This document shows, in pieces, positions 15,003 to 23,891 of a stretch of DNA of 64,000 nucleotides. Position 1 is the first letter of the stretch. The number at the start of each line of letters is the position of its first letter. Position numbers and translations under genes: made by a program. The stretch is from Chitinophaga horti (GTDB lineage Bacteria; Bacteroidota; Bacteroidia; Chitinophagales; Chitinophagaceae): assembly GCF_022867795.2 (NCBI RefSeq), contig NZ_CP107006.1:1302001-1366000 (forward strand), read 5' to 3'. The notes below the pieces were generated by a model. That model worked only from the letters and a program-made list of their open reading frames with translations. It was not told the origin of the DNA and did not search any database.

Positions 15003-16973
15003 TTATAAAGGCAGGTAAATGTTAAATGCCGCGCCCTCTCCATGTTTACTTTCGGCCATGATAAGCCCCCCATGGTTTTCTACGATCTTTTTACATAAGG
15101 CCAGTCCAACGCCTGTACCGGCGTACTGGTCTTTGTTATTTAGCCGCTTAAATATCAGGAATATCTTATCCGCATACTGTTGCTCGAACCCAATGCCGTT
15201 ATCGCGCAGCACAATGCGGGCAAAGGTTTTTGCTGGGTTGCCTGCAGGCGCTTCCACGGGCAGGTCTGCCTTGTTCACCACATCATAATCGATCGCGATT
15301 TTTGGTGCCGTGGTGCAGAACTTCAGCGAGTTGCCAACGAGATTGCGGAACAGTTGTACCAATTGATGATGAATACCCCTGATCACAGGCAGCTCCGCAC
15401 ATCGCAGGTACGCATGCTTTTCTTCTACCAACAGGTCAAATTCGGCGAATACTTCTCTCACAACGAGATTTAAATCCACGCTGGCCGGCAATTGCAGGTC
15501 GTTCGACAGGCGGGAGAAGTTTAAAACCTGGCGGATGAGTTCCGACATATGCGCAGCTGCCTTGTTGATTTTCGGGAGAAATTTATCGCGCAGTTGCTTA
15601 TCGTCCGGACAGTCGCTGATCAAATCAGAGAAGGTCTGGATCTTACGCAGTGGCTCCTGTAAGTCGTGGCTGGTGATATAGGCAAATTGCTCCAGTTCGC
15701 GGTTGGAGCGTTGCAGTTGTTCGTTGATGAGTTGCAGTTCGGCTGTTCTTTCACGTACCAGTTCTTCCAGCGTTTCCCGCGCCTGCATTTCCTCAGTAAT
15801 ATCCAGCAGGGTGCCAACCACACTTTCCGCATGCCCCAGTTGATCGAAGAACACCGTTCCCTGCATACGCAGCCATCTTTGTCCGTTATCATTCAACCGG
15901 AAAAAGCGGAAGGGGATGTCGAAATGTCCGTTACTATTGGGCTTGAACGACTCGCTGGCAGCCGTTACCAGGGCGTTTACATCTTCTGTACTAACGTGAT
16001 CAAGTAATAATTCTAAATAGATGTTATCGGTTTCTTCAATGCCGCAGATCGCCAGGCTTTCGTGGCTGAGCGAGAATTCGTTCGCAGGTACGTAATAATC
16101 CCAGGTGCCCAGCTTTGTAGCGGCCACGGCCATTCTAAAGCGTTCTTCCTCTTCCTGCAGCTTACGCTGTACCTTCTTTTCTTCGGTGATGTTCCGCACT
16201 ATCTTAGACGCGCCGATTACCTCGCCGCGTTCATTTTTAATAGGGGAGATGGTGAGTGATACATCGATCAGCTGCCCGCTCTTCGTCAGCCTTTTCGTTT
16301 CAAAATAACTAAGTCTCTCACCGTTACGAATGCGTTGCAGGATCAGCGGTTCTTCCATATGCCTGTCCTGCGGTACCAGTGTCAATATTGATTTGCCGAT
16401 GATTTCCGAAGCGGCCCAGCCGAACATGCGTTCCGCCGATTCGTTCCAGCTGGTCACGATGCCTTCCAATGTTTTACTGGCGATCGCATCTTCAGAAGAA
16501 GTAACGATCGCCGCCAGGTGAAATGCTTTTTGCGCCGCCTGTTTCTGATCGGTTACATCAATGAGAATGTTTACGCCACCTACCAGTTCGTCGTTATCGT
16601 CGAATATCGGCATCGGGTTAGTGGTAACGACGCGGCGGCTACCGTCGGGCCGTTCAATCAGCAGTTCTGAACCCTGCATCACTTTCCCTCCGCGCATGGC
16701 AATGCCGAGCGGACTTTCCTCGAAAGGCATCGGCCGCCCGTCTGTATGAAATATTTTAAATGAACCGCACCATTTTTCTTCGCCGATTTTCGGTTCCCGC
16801 CCCCAGAGTGTCACAGCGGCGTTATTGTACATCTGCAGGAAACCATCCCGGTCACAGGCAAATACGGCTAACGGTAAACTGTGTAATAACTTGATGTACA
16901 TGCCTGCCGAAGCGCCGGAATGGCGTTCGTTGCTAATGAGTGTTTTGATGAAGTCCAGGCTGTAAGTGTCCAT
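15003..16973 (-). CDS. multi-PAS sensor histidine kinase
   Basis: A soluble kinase of 656 residues without membrane segments. Three PAS domains (about 27-140, 150-265, 275-395) are followed by a coiled coil (about 395-430), the HisKA dimerisation domain with H-box AYITSHDLQEPLRKI (His436), and a HATPase domain with N-box FRNLVGNSLKF, DNGIGF and GTGVGLALCKKI. All ATP-binding motifs are present. This phytochrome-like cytoplasmic arrangement senses an internal signal; none of the PAS domains shows an obvious cofactor Cys. The start at 16973 overlaps the upstream response regulator gene by 41 bp; a later Met at 16901 would leave a gap instead. The pair is probably cotranscribed. Confidence -1.
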   Translation of the reverse strand: MDTYSLDFIKTLISNERHSGASAGMYIKLLHSLPLAVFACDRDGFLQMYNNAAVTLWGREPKIGEEKWCGSFKIFHTDGRPMPFEESPLGIAMRGGKVMQGSELLIERPDGSRRVVTTNPMPIFDDNDELVGGVNILIDVTDQKQAAQKAFHLAAIVTSSEDAIASKTLEGIVTSWNESAERMFGWAASEIIGKSILTLVPQDRHMEEPLILQRIRNGERLSYFETKRLTKSGQLIDVSLTISPIKNERGEVIGASKIVRNITEEKKVQRKLQEEEERFRMAVAATKLGTWDYYVPANEFSLSHESLAICGIEETDNIYLELLLDHVSTEDVNALVTAASESFKPNSNGHFDIPFRFFRLNDNGQRWLRMQGTVFFDQLGHAESVVGTLLDITEEMQARETLEELVRERTAELQLINEQLQRSNRELEQFAYITSHDLQEPLRKIQTFSDLISDCPDDKQLRDKFLPKINKAAAHMSELIRQVLNFSRLSNDLQLPASVDLNLVVREVFAEFDLLVEEKHAYLRCAELPVIRGIHHQLVQLFRNLVGNSLKFCTTAPKIAIDYDVVNKADLPVEAPAGNPAKTFARIVLRDNGIGFEQQYADKIFLIFKRLNNKDQYAGTGVGLALCKKIVENHGGLIMAESKHGEGAAFNIYLPL

Positions 16974-17364
16974 CTTGGTCGTGTTTAAAATAGTTCTCGA
17001 GCTTTGCTACCAGCAGGGACAGGCTGGGCTGTTTCTCTACATAACCTCTCGCGCCCATTTGCGCAGTTTCCTGTTTATCACGCGGGGCCGAGGAAGTGGA
17101 ATATATGATCACAGGTGTTTCGTCCAGGTGTGGGAGTTGTTTGATCGCCCGCAGGCATTGCCGACCGTCCATACTCGGCATGTTCAGGTCCAGGAATATA
17201 TAGTCAGGCAATATCGCGCGATCGCCGAGGTTTGCGATCGCCTCCTTACCATTATCGAACACCAGGCACTCTATATTTTCTCCAATCTGTTTGAGCGCAT
17301 ATAAAAAAATCTCCTGGTCGTCCGCATCATCGTCAATCAGTACACACGTAAATTTTTGGGCCAT
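16933..17364 (-). CDS. single-domain response regulator (Rcp1/CheY-like)
   Basis: A receiver domain of 143 residues with no output domain. It has the acidic pocket DDDADD (11-16), phospho-acceptor Asp59 in YIFLDLNMPSMDG, the switch Ser/Thr at IIYSTSS, and the conserved Lys111 in YVEKQPS. Stand-alone receivers of this type (Rcp1-like) pair with phytochrome-like PAS kinases, and such a kinase gene overlaps its 3' end. It likely passes phosphate onward or acts by protein contact. The short His/Asp-rich tail is not conserved in receivers generally. Confidence -1.
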   Translation of the reverse strand: MAQKFTCVLIDDDADDQEIFLYALKQIGENIECLVFDNGKEAIANLGDRAILPDYIFLDLNMPSMDGRQCLRAIKQLPHLDETPVIIYSTSSAPRDKQETAQMGARGYVEKQPSLSLLVAKLENYFKHDQDGHLQPGLHQNTH

Positions 17365-17454
17365 GCTGATGTTTATGGTTTTCTTCAGGTTCCGGCACTA
17401 ATATAGGGAAAAAATAAATTCAGCAGGACTGATAATTAAGGCAGAGATCGATAG

Positions 17455-18558
17455 CTAAGTCAGCCGTAGCACGAAGTTTCCCGGCGTTTGCTCTGTTCCG
17501 TTCAGGATCACCGCCACCTGGTGGCTGCCCTCGTAATACCGCCGCGTTGTGATCGGTTTGAACGATTGCCTGCGCCGGATGTTCTGGCTTTCGCCAGGCA
17601 GCATATCGCGTTCGCTGATCTTAAATACTTTACGTGTAAACTGATCGCGCTGCATGCGGTAGTAGATCGCATACTCCAGCCGCACCTTCTGCAAGACCGC
17701 ATCATTATTCTTCACCGTAAAACTGAACTCCAGGTAATCGCCAGACTGTACTGTTTTCGTATGTATTTTAAAAGCACTGAAACCGAGAAAGCTGCTGTCC
17801 AGTGCATAATGGCTAAAGATGGCCGCGTCGCCGCGTTTCAGCATCGTACGGCAACCGTGTTTGATGATCGCATCTGTTTCCGGACCCAGGCCTTTCCACC
17901 GAACGGCCACGTCCAGCACGAGGGCCGGATGTTCTTTGGATATGTCGTTCAGGTTGTTGGCCACACTTTTACGCACCGATGGGTCGGGGTCCTGCTTCAG
18001 ATTTTCGAGGATGGGCAGTACGAGCGCGGGGTCTTTCTTCAGCATCGGTACTGCTATGGCCCAGGGCAAACGAGGGCGTGCGCCTTCGCTGGATAGTCGC
18101 CTTACGTGCGGACTTTTGTGTTTTGACCAACGTTCCATCTGTTTCAGCATTTTATCACCATACTGTAACAGGAACGGGCGTACGGCAAATTCACAGGAGA
18201 TGAACTGCGTTACTTCCTCCAATGCTTTAACAGAAGGGCCGTAGTGCTGCAGGCCGTAACATTCGATATAGTCCGGCAGGAACATGAACACCAGTGCGTA
18301 CTCCCCGAACTTACGCCTGCGCAGTTCCACCAGCAGGGCCGATATTTGTTGCAGTGCAGTGGGGTAGTCCTGCGAAAGGTGTGCGTGCAGTACCTGTGTG
18401 GTATGGCGCATTCGCGCTTTTAGCTCCATATCGTACAACGCAGGTACATCAACGTCCCTGAGGAACCGCGCTTTATTAAAGCCCGGAACAGCAGTGTGGA
18501 GGCAGGAAGCCAGCTCTTTATAAAACGAAGTATTGTAAATATCTTTTAGTAATCCCAT
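17455..18558 (-). CDS. alkC: AlkC-type DNA glycosylase with HEAT-like repeats and Ig-like domain
   Basis: DNA-alkylation repair glycosylase. The N-terminal two thirds form helical HEAT-like repeats (about 40-235), with the characteristic RRLSSEGARPRLPWA and repeat PILENLKQDPDPSVRKSVAN. The last 110 residues (from about YLEFSFTVKNN) are strand-rich and match the Ig-like domain that separates AlkC from AlkD. The family removes alkylated bases such as 3-methyladenine and 3-methylcytosine without flipping them out. Length 367 is normal. A near-consensus -7 box (TATCTTTC, 18571-18564) lies so close to the ATG that the leader would be very short or absent. The assignment to AlkC rather than AlkD rests on the C-terminal domain. 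Confidence -1.
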   Translation of the reverse strand: MGLLKDIYNTSFYKELASCLHTAVPGFNKARFLRDVDVPALYDMELKARMRHTTQVLHAHLSQDYPTALQQISALLVELRRRKFGEYALVFMFLPDYIECYGLQHYGPSVKALEEVTQFISCEFAVRPFLLQYGDKMLKQMERWSKHKSPHVRRLSSEGARPRLPWAIAVPMLKKDPALVLPILENLKQDPDPSVRKSVANNLNDISKEHPALVLDVAVRWKGLGPETDAIIKHGCRTMLKRGDAAIFSHYALDSSFLGFSAFKIHTKTVQSGDYLEFSFTVKNNDAVLQKVRLEYAIYYRMQRDQFTRKVFKISERDMLPGESQNIRRRQSFKPITTRRYYEGSHQVAVILNGTEQTPGNFVLRLT

Positions 18559-18647
18559 CTGTGGAAAGATAAGAAACTTGGATAAAAGTAAAAGTCATTT
18601 CCGGATGCGTCTGCCTAAACCATCTTTTTTCGCTACATTTACGAACT

Positions 18648-19145
18648 ATGATCATCCGCAGCAATAATATCATGGAGGAGTACCTCCGTACGCTCAATTA
18701 CGACTTCCGCACCACGCCTTACGAGCTGCCGGAAGCCATAGCCAGTGTGCTCGATAAGGGATTTTCGCAGCATGATAACACGATCCTGCTTACTGCGCTC
18801 AACGAACAAACTACGCTCCCCGTGTTCAATGATGACCAGGAGCGGATGGATTTTGAATACACGAATAACAAGTTCACCACCGATTCGCCGGAAGAAGACG
18901 ATGAGCTGGACTATCTTCGGCGCACCCTGGAATGTGCCAATCGTATTGCCAATAAATTGAAGGAAGAGTTTCCCGGTAAGATATTTAAGGTATTGGTCTT
19001 CTTCAACGAAACCAATTTCGAAAGCGATCATATGGCGCTCTTCGCATCTTCATCGGTACGCTTCTACGAAGTAAAACAACCCGACGGCGAAAACGATCTT
19101 GAAAGCTACGAGGGCGAAGCGGTTTTAGAGATAGAAGTGCAATAA
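18648..19145 (+). CDS. hypothetical protein, 165 aa
   Basis: Not recognised. A soluble acidic protein, with DDQERMDFEY and TTDSPEEDDELDYLRRT in the middle, a probable helix after that, then strands (KIFKVLVFFNETNFES) and an acidic end. No signal peptide or membrane segment. It is divergent from alkC, only 89 bp away, and has a near-consensus -7 box (TACATTTA at about 18633). A hairpin terminator follows. An alternative start is the Met at residue 9 (NNIMEEY). Confidence -1.
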   Translation: MIIRSNNIMEEYLRTLNYDFRTTPYELPEAIASVLDKGFSQHDNTILLTALNEQTTLPVFNDDQERMDFEYTNNKFTTDSPEEDDELDYLRRTLECANRIANKLKEEFPGKIFKVLVFFNETNFESDHMALFASSSVRFYEVKQPDGENDLESYEGEAVLEIEVQ

Positions 19146-19165
19146 TTACAACTTATTATAGTGAA

Positions 19166-19195
19166 GGGCGTCTCTGATCGGAGAGGCCCCTTTTT
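19166..19195 (+). terminator. intrinsic terminator
   Basis: The stem GGGCGTCTC/GAGAGGCCC with one mismatch and a short loop is followed by TTTTT. It ends the gene at 18648. Confidence -1.
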
Positions 19196-19254
19196 GTATA
19201 TATAGTTCGCTCACCTATGCTCCCATCTTTTGAAACCCGCGCCCCCGTTTATTT

Positions 19255-19542
19255 TTACATCGTCTGGTAATTGGCTCTGACGATCAGTTCTATCTGGTGC
19301 CAGTTGATGGGTTCATCGGTACGATAGTCGTACACCATGTTGCGGGCAAACTTCCGGGTGGGAGGGAACACCACCAGCTGTATACAATCGGCATATGTGT
19401 TCACCAGCCCGATATGCCTTCCCCTGGCCTTAAACAGGCGCAAGTCGCCGCGTTTCAGTTCCTTCAGCTGGCGTTGCACTTGCCTCAGTACCTGTTGAAA
19501 GCGGGCGATAATCTCTTCGTAAATCGGTGTTCCGTTCTGCAT
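19255..19542 (-). CDS. hypothetical protein, 95 aa
   Basis: Not recognised. It starts with a long amphipathic, basic helix (EEIIARFQQVLRQVQRQLKE) and goes on with a strand-rich half (LRLFKARGRHIGLVN, CIQLVVFPPTRKF) that could form a compact beta fold. No signal peptide. It is a lone minus-strand gene between plus-strand genes; Met at 19542 is the only good start. Codon use looks like that of its neighbours, so it is probably real. Confidence -1.
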   Translation of the reverse strand: MQNGTPIYEEIIARFQQVLRQVQRQLKELKRGDLRLFKARGRHIGLVNTYADCIQLVVFPPTRKFARNMVYDYRTDEPINWHQIELIVRANYQTM

Positions 19543-19668
19543 GATGTGGTGTTTATTCTATAAGTCGCAAAAACGGGACTTTTTACCCAGTTGATCGCGT
19601 TAAGGAATCATTAAGGAAATGTTATGGGGCATTTTCCTATCTTTCCACCCTAAACCGATAACCAGGTT

Positions 19669-20124
19669 ATGATCCTAGACACGCTTCAGAATGCGCACCT
19701 TTACTTCGGCCTCGGCGATAAGTTTGTAAAGGCGTTCGAATATCTTGTTAAAACAGATTTTAATGCACTGCCCAAAGGCAAGTACGAAATAGACGGACAA
19801 AACATCTTCGCGATCGTCAATGAATATGATACGGTAGATGCGTCTGCAGAACAGATGGAAGCGCATAAGAAATACATCGACGTGCAATACATCGTAAGCG
19901 GTGCAGAACTCATCGGGCACGACTTCCTGCAACAAAAGGAACCTTCGAAAGCATATGATCCGGAAGCTGATTATATGTTGTTTGCAGAGAAGCCATCTTT
20001 CTTCAGCAAGCTGGAAAAAGACCATTTCGCAATTTTTTTCCCCAGTGACCTGCATATGCCGAACCTCCGCATCGACGCGCCTGCAGCGGTGAAGAAAGTA
20101 GTGATCAAGATCAGCGTTAACTGA
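19669..20124 (+). CDS. YhcH/YjgK/YiaL family protein
   Basis: A 151-residue cupin-like protein of the family that includes the beta-galactosidase beta subunit and E. coli YhcH. The signature KKYIDVQYIVSGAELIG is present, as are metal-ligand candidates in EAHKKYIDVQ and in FFPSDLHMPNL. Members are linked to sialic acid or other sugar catabolism and bind a divalent metal, but no sialic acid genes are nearby, so its substrate is open. A TATCTTTC box at about 19637 may be its -7 element. Confidence -1.
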   Translation: MILDTLQNAHLYFGLGDKFVKAFEYLVKTDFNALPKGKYEIDGQNIFAIVNEYDTVDASAEQMEAHKKYIDVQYIVSGAELIGHDFLQQKEPSKAYDPEADYMLFAEKPSFFSKLEKDHFAIFFPSDLHMPNLRIDAPAAVKKVVIKISVN

Positions 20125-20137
20125 TAACCGGAATAAC

Positions 20138-20581
20138 ATGAAGTACCTGTTATGGCTGCTCCTGTCGGGAGCAGTATTACAACAACCAGCACCTAAACAC
20201 CTGCTGTTGGATCAATACCAGCAGCTGCTTCCCGGCGCACTTTGCCAGGATGCGAAGGTGCACGAGAATGACAAGCAGGCGAAAGGTCGCACCACCTTCC
20301 TGGACCGCGACTTCCGCACCGAGTATTTTGCCGGGGCGAAGTCGGTGCGGTTTTATGAATGTGAAGACCGCCGTTTTCACCTGGCGATGGTGAGTCTGGA
20401 ATTTAATACCCCACGTGAGCTGGAAATGGCCATGGGTGCCATCACAGCTTCGAAACGCACCGCCTTCCGCCTGCCGGTACGCACACGGTTTGTGCCGAAG
20501 CGTCTCGGTAACGAGCTGCTGATTATCTACTCAGAAACATTTACGGATAAGCGCTTCCAGGACCTGGTGAACGAGCCATAG
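20138..20581 (+). CDS. hypothetical exported protein, 147 aa
   Basis: Not recognised. A short hydrophobic N-terminus (MKYLLWLLLSGAVLQQPA) suggests a signal peptide. The mature part has a strand-rich core (KSVRFYECEDRRFHLAMVSL), two Cys residues that could form a disulfide, and a basic C-terminal half. It follows yhcH by 13 bp and is probably cotranscribed with it. It meets the minus-strand lipoprotein gene tail to tail with 2 bp between them. Confidence -1.
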   Translation: MKYLLWLLLSGAVLQQPAPKHLLLDQYQQLLPGALCQDAKVHENDKQAKGRTTFLDRDFRTEYFAGAKSVRFYECEDRRFHLAMVSLEFNTPRELEMAMGAITASKRTAFRLPVRTRFVPKRLGNELLIIYSETFTDKRFQDLVNEP

Positions 20582-20583
20582 CG

Positions 20584-20979
20584 TTATCGCTGCACCTGTT
20601 GGAACACAATCGTTGTATCCAACGGCGAAGCGCCACGGATAGCGATATCCGCCATCATCAGGCTATCTTTTTCATATACCAGGAAATTGTACTCATGGCG
20701 ATCACCGCCGTTCGTTTTAATGTGCGGGAAGCTGGCTGTAATGCTGTCCCGGTAAAAGAAGCGCCACTCGTTACGCCCCGGAGCGTCCGGTATAACGGCG
20801 ACGGAATCACGCCTGAAGCTTACTTTGCGCAGCAACGTATCCTGCGTTTGTAGTTCGATCCGGAATTTACTGAGACTGATGCCATGCCCCAGCAATACTT
20901 TTAATTGATTCGGATCCTTACAGGCAGAAAGAAGAAGGAAGGCAGATAAGACGAGCAGGCCATTTTTTGCAGGCTTCAT
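20584..20979 (-). CDS. putative lipoprotein, 131 aa
   Basis: The N-terminus MKPAKNGLLVLSAFLLLSACKD has a clear lipobox (LSAC, Cys20). The mature part is about 110 residues, strand-rich, with no recognised domain. An acidic residue after the Cys (KDP) is not decisive for sorting. It ends 2 bp from the plus-strand gene before it, and no hairpin separates them. Confidence -1.
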   Translation of the reverse strand: MKPAKNGLLVLSAFLLLSACKDPNQLKVLLGHGISLSKFRIELQTQDTLLRKVSFRRDSVAVIPDAPGRNEWRFFYRDSITASFPHIKTNGGDRHEYNFLVYEKDSLMMADIAIRGASPLDTTIVFQQVQR

Positions 20980-21078
20980 GAGGAGCGTTTTTGTGTTTAG
21001 GTTCAGGACTGGTGTATCGTTGGTTTTGTCCTCAGCTGCGCTAAAATATCAAATTTTATGAAAAGGAGTAAAGCAATC

Positions 21079-21807
21079 TCAGAATACGGGATAGGATTTG
21101 CGATGTTTCTTGCTCCACCGGTATTGGTGCGTCCAGTAAGCTACTTTCATAGACAGATATCCGAAGCCCGCGCCGGCCAGTACATCGCTGATGTAGTGAC
21201 GGTTGTTGGCAATGCGTAACGCTCCCACCGTAGAGGCCAGGCCGTAAGCAGCGTATGGCATCCACTTAAAGCGATGCTTATATTCTTCACTTAGAAAAGT
21301 CGCCGCGGCAAATGCGTTGGCCGTATGCCCCGAAGGCCAGGAATTGTAAGTGGTTTCATCCGGCCGCAATTGGCGGGTTACCCGTTTCAGCGCATTTACG
21401 GTAACGTAGTTCAATACCGCGCCTTTAGCGAGTATCAGGCTGCGCTCGATTACCGGGTTGCGGGACTTCACGCCTAATGCGTCCAGTCCGTACGCAATCA
21501 CTACGGGGGAGTATTGCAGGTAGTTATCGATCTTGGTACTGAAGTCGCGCATATTCACGTTACGCATCTCTTTGATCTCCATCTTGATCGCATCATCCCC
21601 GTTTGCATTGGTCAGAATGCCGGAAACGACCAGCCCCACGGGAACGAACAGTTGTTGACGGGAATAGCGGATAGGAGGCGGAACACGGAAGGTATCCGGT
21701 TTAGACTGGTTGACCATAATATTGGCCGGCTGCACGGTGTCGGGATTTAGCTGCGCCTGCGCCAGGGTACCCTGACACAGCAACAGCGCCAAAAAGCCAA
21801 TTCTCAT
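21079..21807 (-). CDS. PAP2-superfamily phosphatase, exported
   Basis: The three acid-phosphatase motifs are intact: K-x6-RP (KRVTRQLRP, 141-149), PSGH (158-161) and R-x5-H-x3-D (RIANNRHYISD, 198-208). A signal peptide (MRIGFLALLLCQGTLAQA) precedes about 30 residues of linker. Hydrophobic stretches around 50-65, 100-112, 125-140 and 180-198 suggest a membrane-linked lipid phosphatase type, for example for undecaprenyl diphosphate or phosphatidic acid. Function beyond phosphatase is inference. It is a single gene with no operon partner. Confidence -1.
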   Translation of the reverse strand: MRIGFLALLLCQGTLAQAQLNPDTVQPANIMVNQSKPDTFRVPPPIRYSRQQLFVPVGLVVSGILTNANGDDAIKMEIKEMRNVNMRDFSTKIDNYLQYSPVVIAYGLDALGVKSRNPVIERSLILAKGAVLNYVTVNALKRVTRQLRPDETTYNSWPSGHTANAFAAATFLSEEYKHRFKWMPYAAYGLASTVGALRIANNRHYISDVLAGAGFGYLSMKVAYWTHQYRWSKKHRKSYPVF

Positions 21808-21837
21808 GTTGTAGGTTTGTATTCACATATTAAACAA

Positions 21838-21861
21838 AAAATCCGGGAAATCCCGGATTTT
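21838..21861 (-). terminator. intrinsic terminator of the DUF4303-like gene
   Basis: A perfect 10-bp stem AAAATCCGGG/CCCGGATTTT with a 4-base loop, followed on the minus strand by a U-rich run. It lies between the DUF4303-like gene (stop at 21909) and the start of the PAP2 gene, so the two are separate transcripts. Confidence -1.
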
Positions 21862-21908
21862 AATGAAATATGCTGATTAGAGTGGCTTTAAGGCGAAAAA
21901 ACTATCGG

Positions 21909-22484
21909 TTATTGCGCCATCACCCATTCTTCGAACTCATCTGCCAATCCATCCGGATTACCTTTCATAGTCCAGGCAACCGGTTCGTCGTAGTATTCCA
22001 GTTCGTGGATGATTACCGGTACATCGCGGCCGAACTTCTTACGGATCACACCATCTTCATGGAGGCGGCGGGAAAGGCTTACCACGATGTGCATGAAGGT
22101 CTCCTGTATTTTAACGCCCTTCTCGAAAGCTTCATCGTAATCGGCTTCCTCTTCCTCATCAGAATAGTAGAACGGAAGCGTTTTTACCCAGGCGTCAAAC
22201 GCGTCGTCTTCATCACCGCCGATATTCAGTTCTTCGTTCTGCAGCCAGAAGGCGTAGTTCCATTTGGCTTCTTCCTGGTAAGACGGCGCTTCGCCGGGGG
22301 CGCTCAGTTTCCAGTTGGTAACCGTATTGTAGCCAACGGTAAGCATGGGCAGCCGGAGGTCGTCGCTGATATTACTTTTATAAAAAGAGATGACGTAAAT
22401 ATCGTCGGTGTCCTCGTCTGAAAAGGCCATTACCGCAGCCTTTATCTTATCGTATGTTTGTTTGATGAAATTTTCGGTAGTCAT
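21909..22484 (-). CDS. DUF4303-like protein
   Basis: From the ATG at 22484 (MTTENFIKQTYDKIKAAV) the protein has 191 residues; an earlier Met at 22535 adds a stretch unlike the family. It is acidic, with runs such as SDEEEEADYDEAFEKG. The pattern of an N-terminal helix, a strand pair with IYVISFY, the WNYAFW segment and a late HE motif resembles DUF4303, a family of unknown function often found near polymorphic toxin or immunity genes. No such genes are visible here. The family call is tentative. Confidence -1.
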   Translation of the reverse strand: MTTENFIKQTYDKIKAAVMAFSDEDTDDIYVISFYKSNISDDLRLPMLTVGYNTVTNWKLSAPGEAPSYQEEAKWNYAFWLQNEELNIGGDEDDAFDAWVKTLPFYYSDEEEEADYDEAFEKGVKIQETFMHIVVSLSRRLHEDGVIRKKFGRDVPVIIHELEYYDEPVAWTMKGNPDGLADEFEEWVMAQ

Positions 22485-22638
22485 GTTACGAAGGTAAGGT
22501 GAATTTCCGTTAGCCGCGTACCTGCAGGCGATCATTTAATTTGGGCATTTCGATCGTCGCCATTGTATTTTCGCGCGCTGCCGGCAGTTCCGTTTACGGG
22601 TGCTTACTATATTTACGTTACTTATCCCTTTTGCGATC

Positions 22639-23094
22639 ATGAAAAGATGTTGGCTGTTGATAATCTCGGTTGGCTTGGGCAGCTGCGGTTTTTACGGTAA
22701 AAACTTTCGTCCCACGCCTTATGACGATGGTAATGCTATAATAGGTTATGCGCCCACCGGTCGCAAAAAAGAAAAGACGCTCACCTTTCCTGCTGCGTCC
22801 TTTACGAGGGCACTTAAACAATATCGGTCAGAGAACGGTGCCTTCCCCCAGGAGCTGCACATCCTGAAGTCGTACAATGAAAAGTCCCGCGCCGCTATGC
22901 AGGACATGTCCGATATGGGCTACACCAACATGCGCATTACTTATTTGTTCCTCGATTCGATGGAAGTCGATTTTGTACGGGTGCCTAAATGGACGCAGGA
23001 TAGCGATGATAAAACAATGGAGATGCGTATACTCGGCAAGTTTATATTTACGATGCGCGATTCGGCCCTGTTTACCAATACCATAGTGTATTAA
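22639..23094 (+). CDS. putative lipoprotein, 151 aa
   Basis: The start was set at 22639 because MKRCWLLIISVGLGSCGF is a clean lipoprotein signal with Cys16 or so; an ATG/TTG reading from 22600 adds residues upstream of it. The mature part has PTGRKKEKTLTFPAASFTRA, a helix-rich middle and a strand-rich end. No family recognised. A TATATTTA sequence about 25 bp upstream resembles a -7 box. The stop codon overlaps the stop of the minus-strand EcsC gene by 4 bp. Confidence -1.
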   Translation: MKRCWLLIISVGLGSCGFYGKNFRPTPYDDGNAIIGYAPTGRKKEKTLTFPAASFTRALKQYRSENGAFPQELHILKSYNEKSRAAMQDMSDMGYTNMRITYLFLDSMEVDFVRVPKWTQDSDDKTMEMRILGKFIFTMRDSALFTNTIVY

Positions 23095-23813
23095 TGAGCG
23101 AGCTTTCGCATCCTGTAAGCATTCATCGCCGTTTCGCCCAGTTTGTTGATCAGCCTGTAATTGACCACCACACCCACCGCCGCACCGATCACCGGTACCA
23201 GCTGGGCCATCTTGGCCAGGTCGATATGATCGCGGTATTCCTGCTGAAAGCGTAGCCAGTCGAACGATTCCGGATCATCCGGCAGTTGTGCCGCACGTTG
23301 GTCCCAGTTAACGATCTGCTCAAACACCTTTTGCCTGTGTTGCTGGCTGCTGAACGCCAGTTGAAATACGTGCAGGATGAACAACCGCTCCTTAAAGTTT
23401 TTGATATCGAAGCCGTAAAACGAGGCGATGTCGAACAACAACTTCAACTTTATCGCCAGTAGAATGGGGAAGTCTGCGAGTCCGAGCAATATACCGCCCG
23501 CCCCGGTAATGCCACCTTCGGCTGCTGCGGTGTGGCGGTAAATATTCACCCGCTTGCGCACTGCTTCTTCCACCTCGAACAGTGACGTAAATTCCTGTTG
23601 CGTAGGTGCAGTGTAAGTGGCGCCGAACAGCACGCCGCGTACCATTTGTTTGATCGTGACCGTAATGGCCTGGTGTACCTTTTCGGGGATCAGTTTATTG
23701 ATGCGGTCCTGCACCCGTTTGGTGGTACGTTCCATCCAGGAGGGGCGTTTACGCATGCGGTACTGCCAATGTTCCATTTCAAGCCTGGCTTGTTGTTCGT
23801 ATAACATGCGCAT
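23091..23813 (-). CDS. EcsC-family protein
   Basis: About 240 residues from Met at 23813 (or 23807); an upstream Met at 23903 would overlap the divergent neighbour and was rejected. The EcsC signature covers the middle: GGITGAGGILLGLADFPILL, KLKLLFDIASFYGFD, and a C-terminal VIGAAVGVVVNYRLINKLG with the A-A-G pattern. The hydrophobic glycine-rich segments suggest membrane association. EcsC members are named for an operon with an ABC transporter in Bacillus, but the biochemical role is not known. Confidence -1.
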   Translation of the reverse strand: MRMLYEQQARLEMEHWQYRMRKRPSWMERTTKRVQDRINKLIPEKVHQAITVTIKQMVRGVLFGATYTAPTQQEFTSLFEVEEAVRKRVNIYRHTAAAEGGITGAGGILLGLADFPILLAIKLKLLFDIASFYGFDIKNFKERLFILHVFQLAFSSQQHRQKVFEQIVNWDQRAAQLPDDPESFDWLRFQQEYRDHIDLAKMAQLVPVIGAAVGVVVNYRLINKLGETAMNAYRMRKLAH

Positions 23814-23891
23814 AAAGCAGCATAAGCGATGCCAGAAAAAAATACTAAATAAATGAGTGTTGTTTGCTAATAAATTTAGTAATTTGCGGTC

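Noticed and set aside
21813-21820. Plus-strand TAGGTTTG as a promoter
   Set aside because: It matches TAnnTTTG but the next plus-strand gene starts over 800 bp away; it is probably chance.
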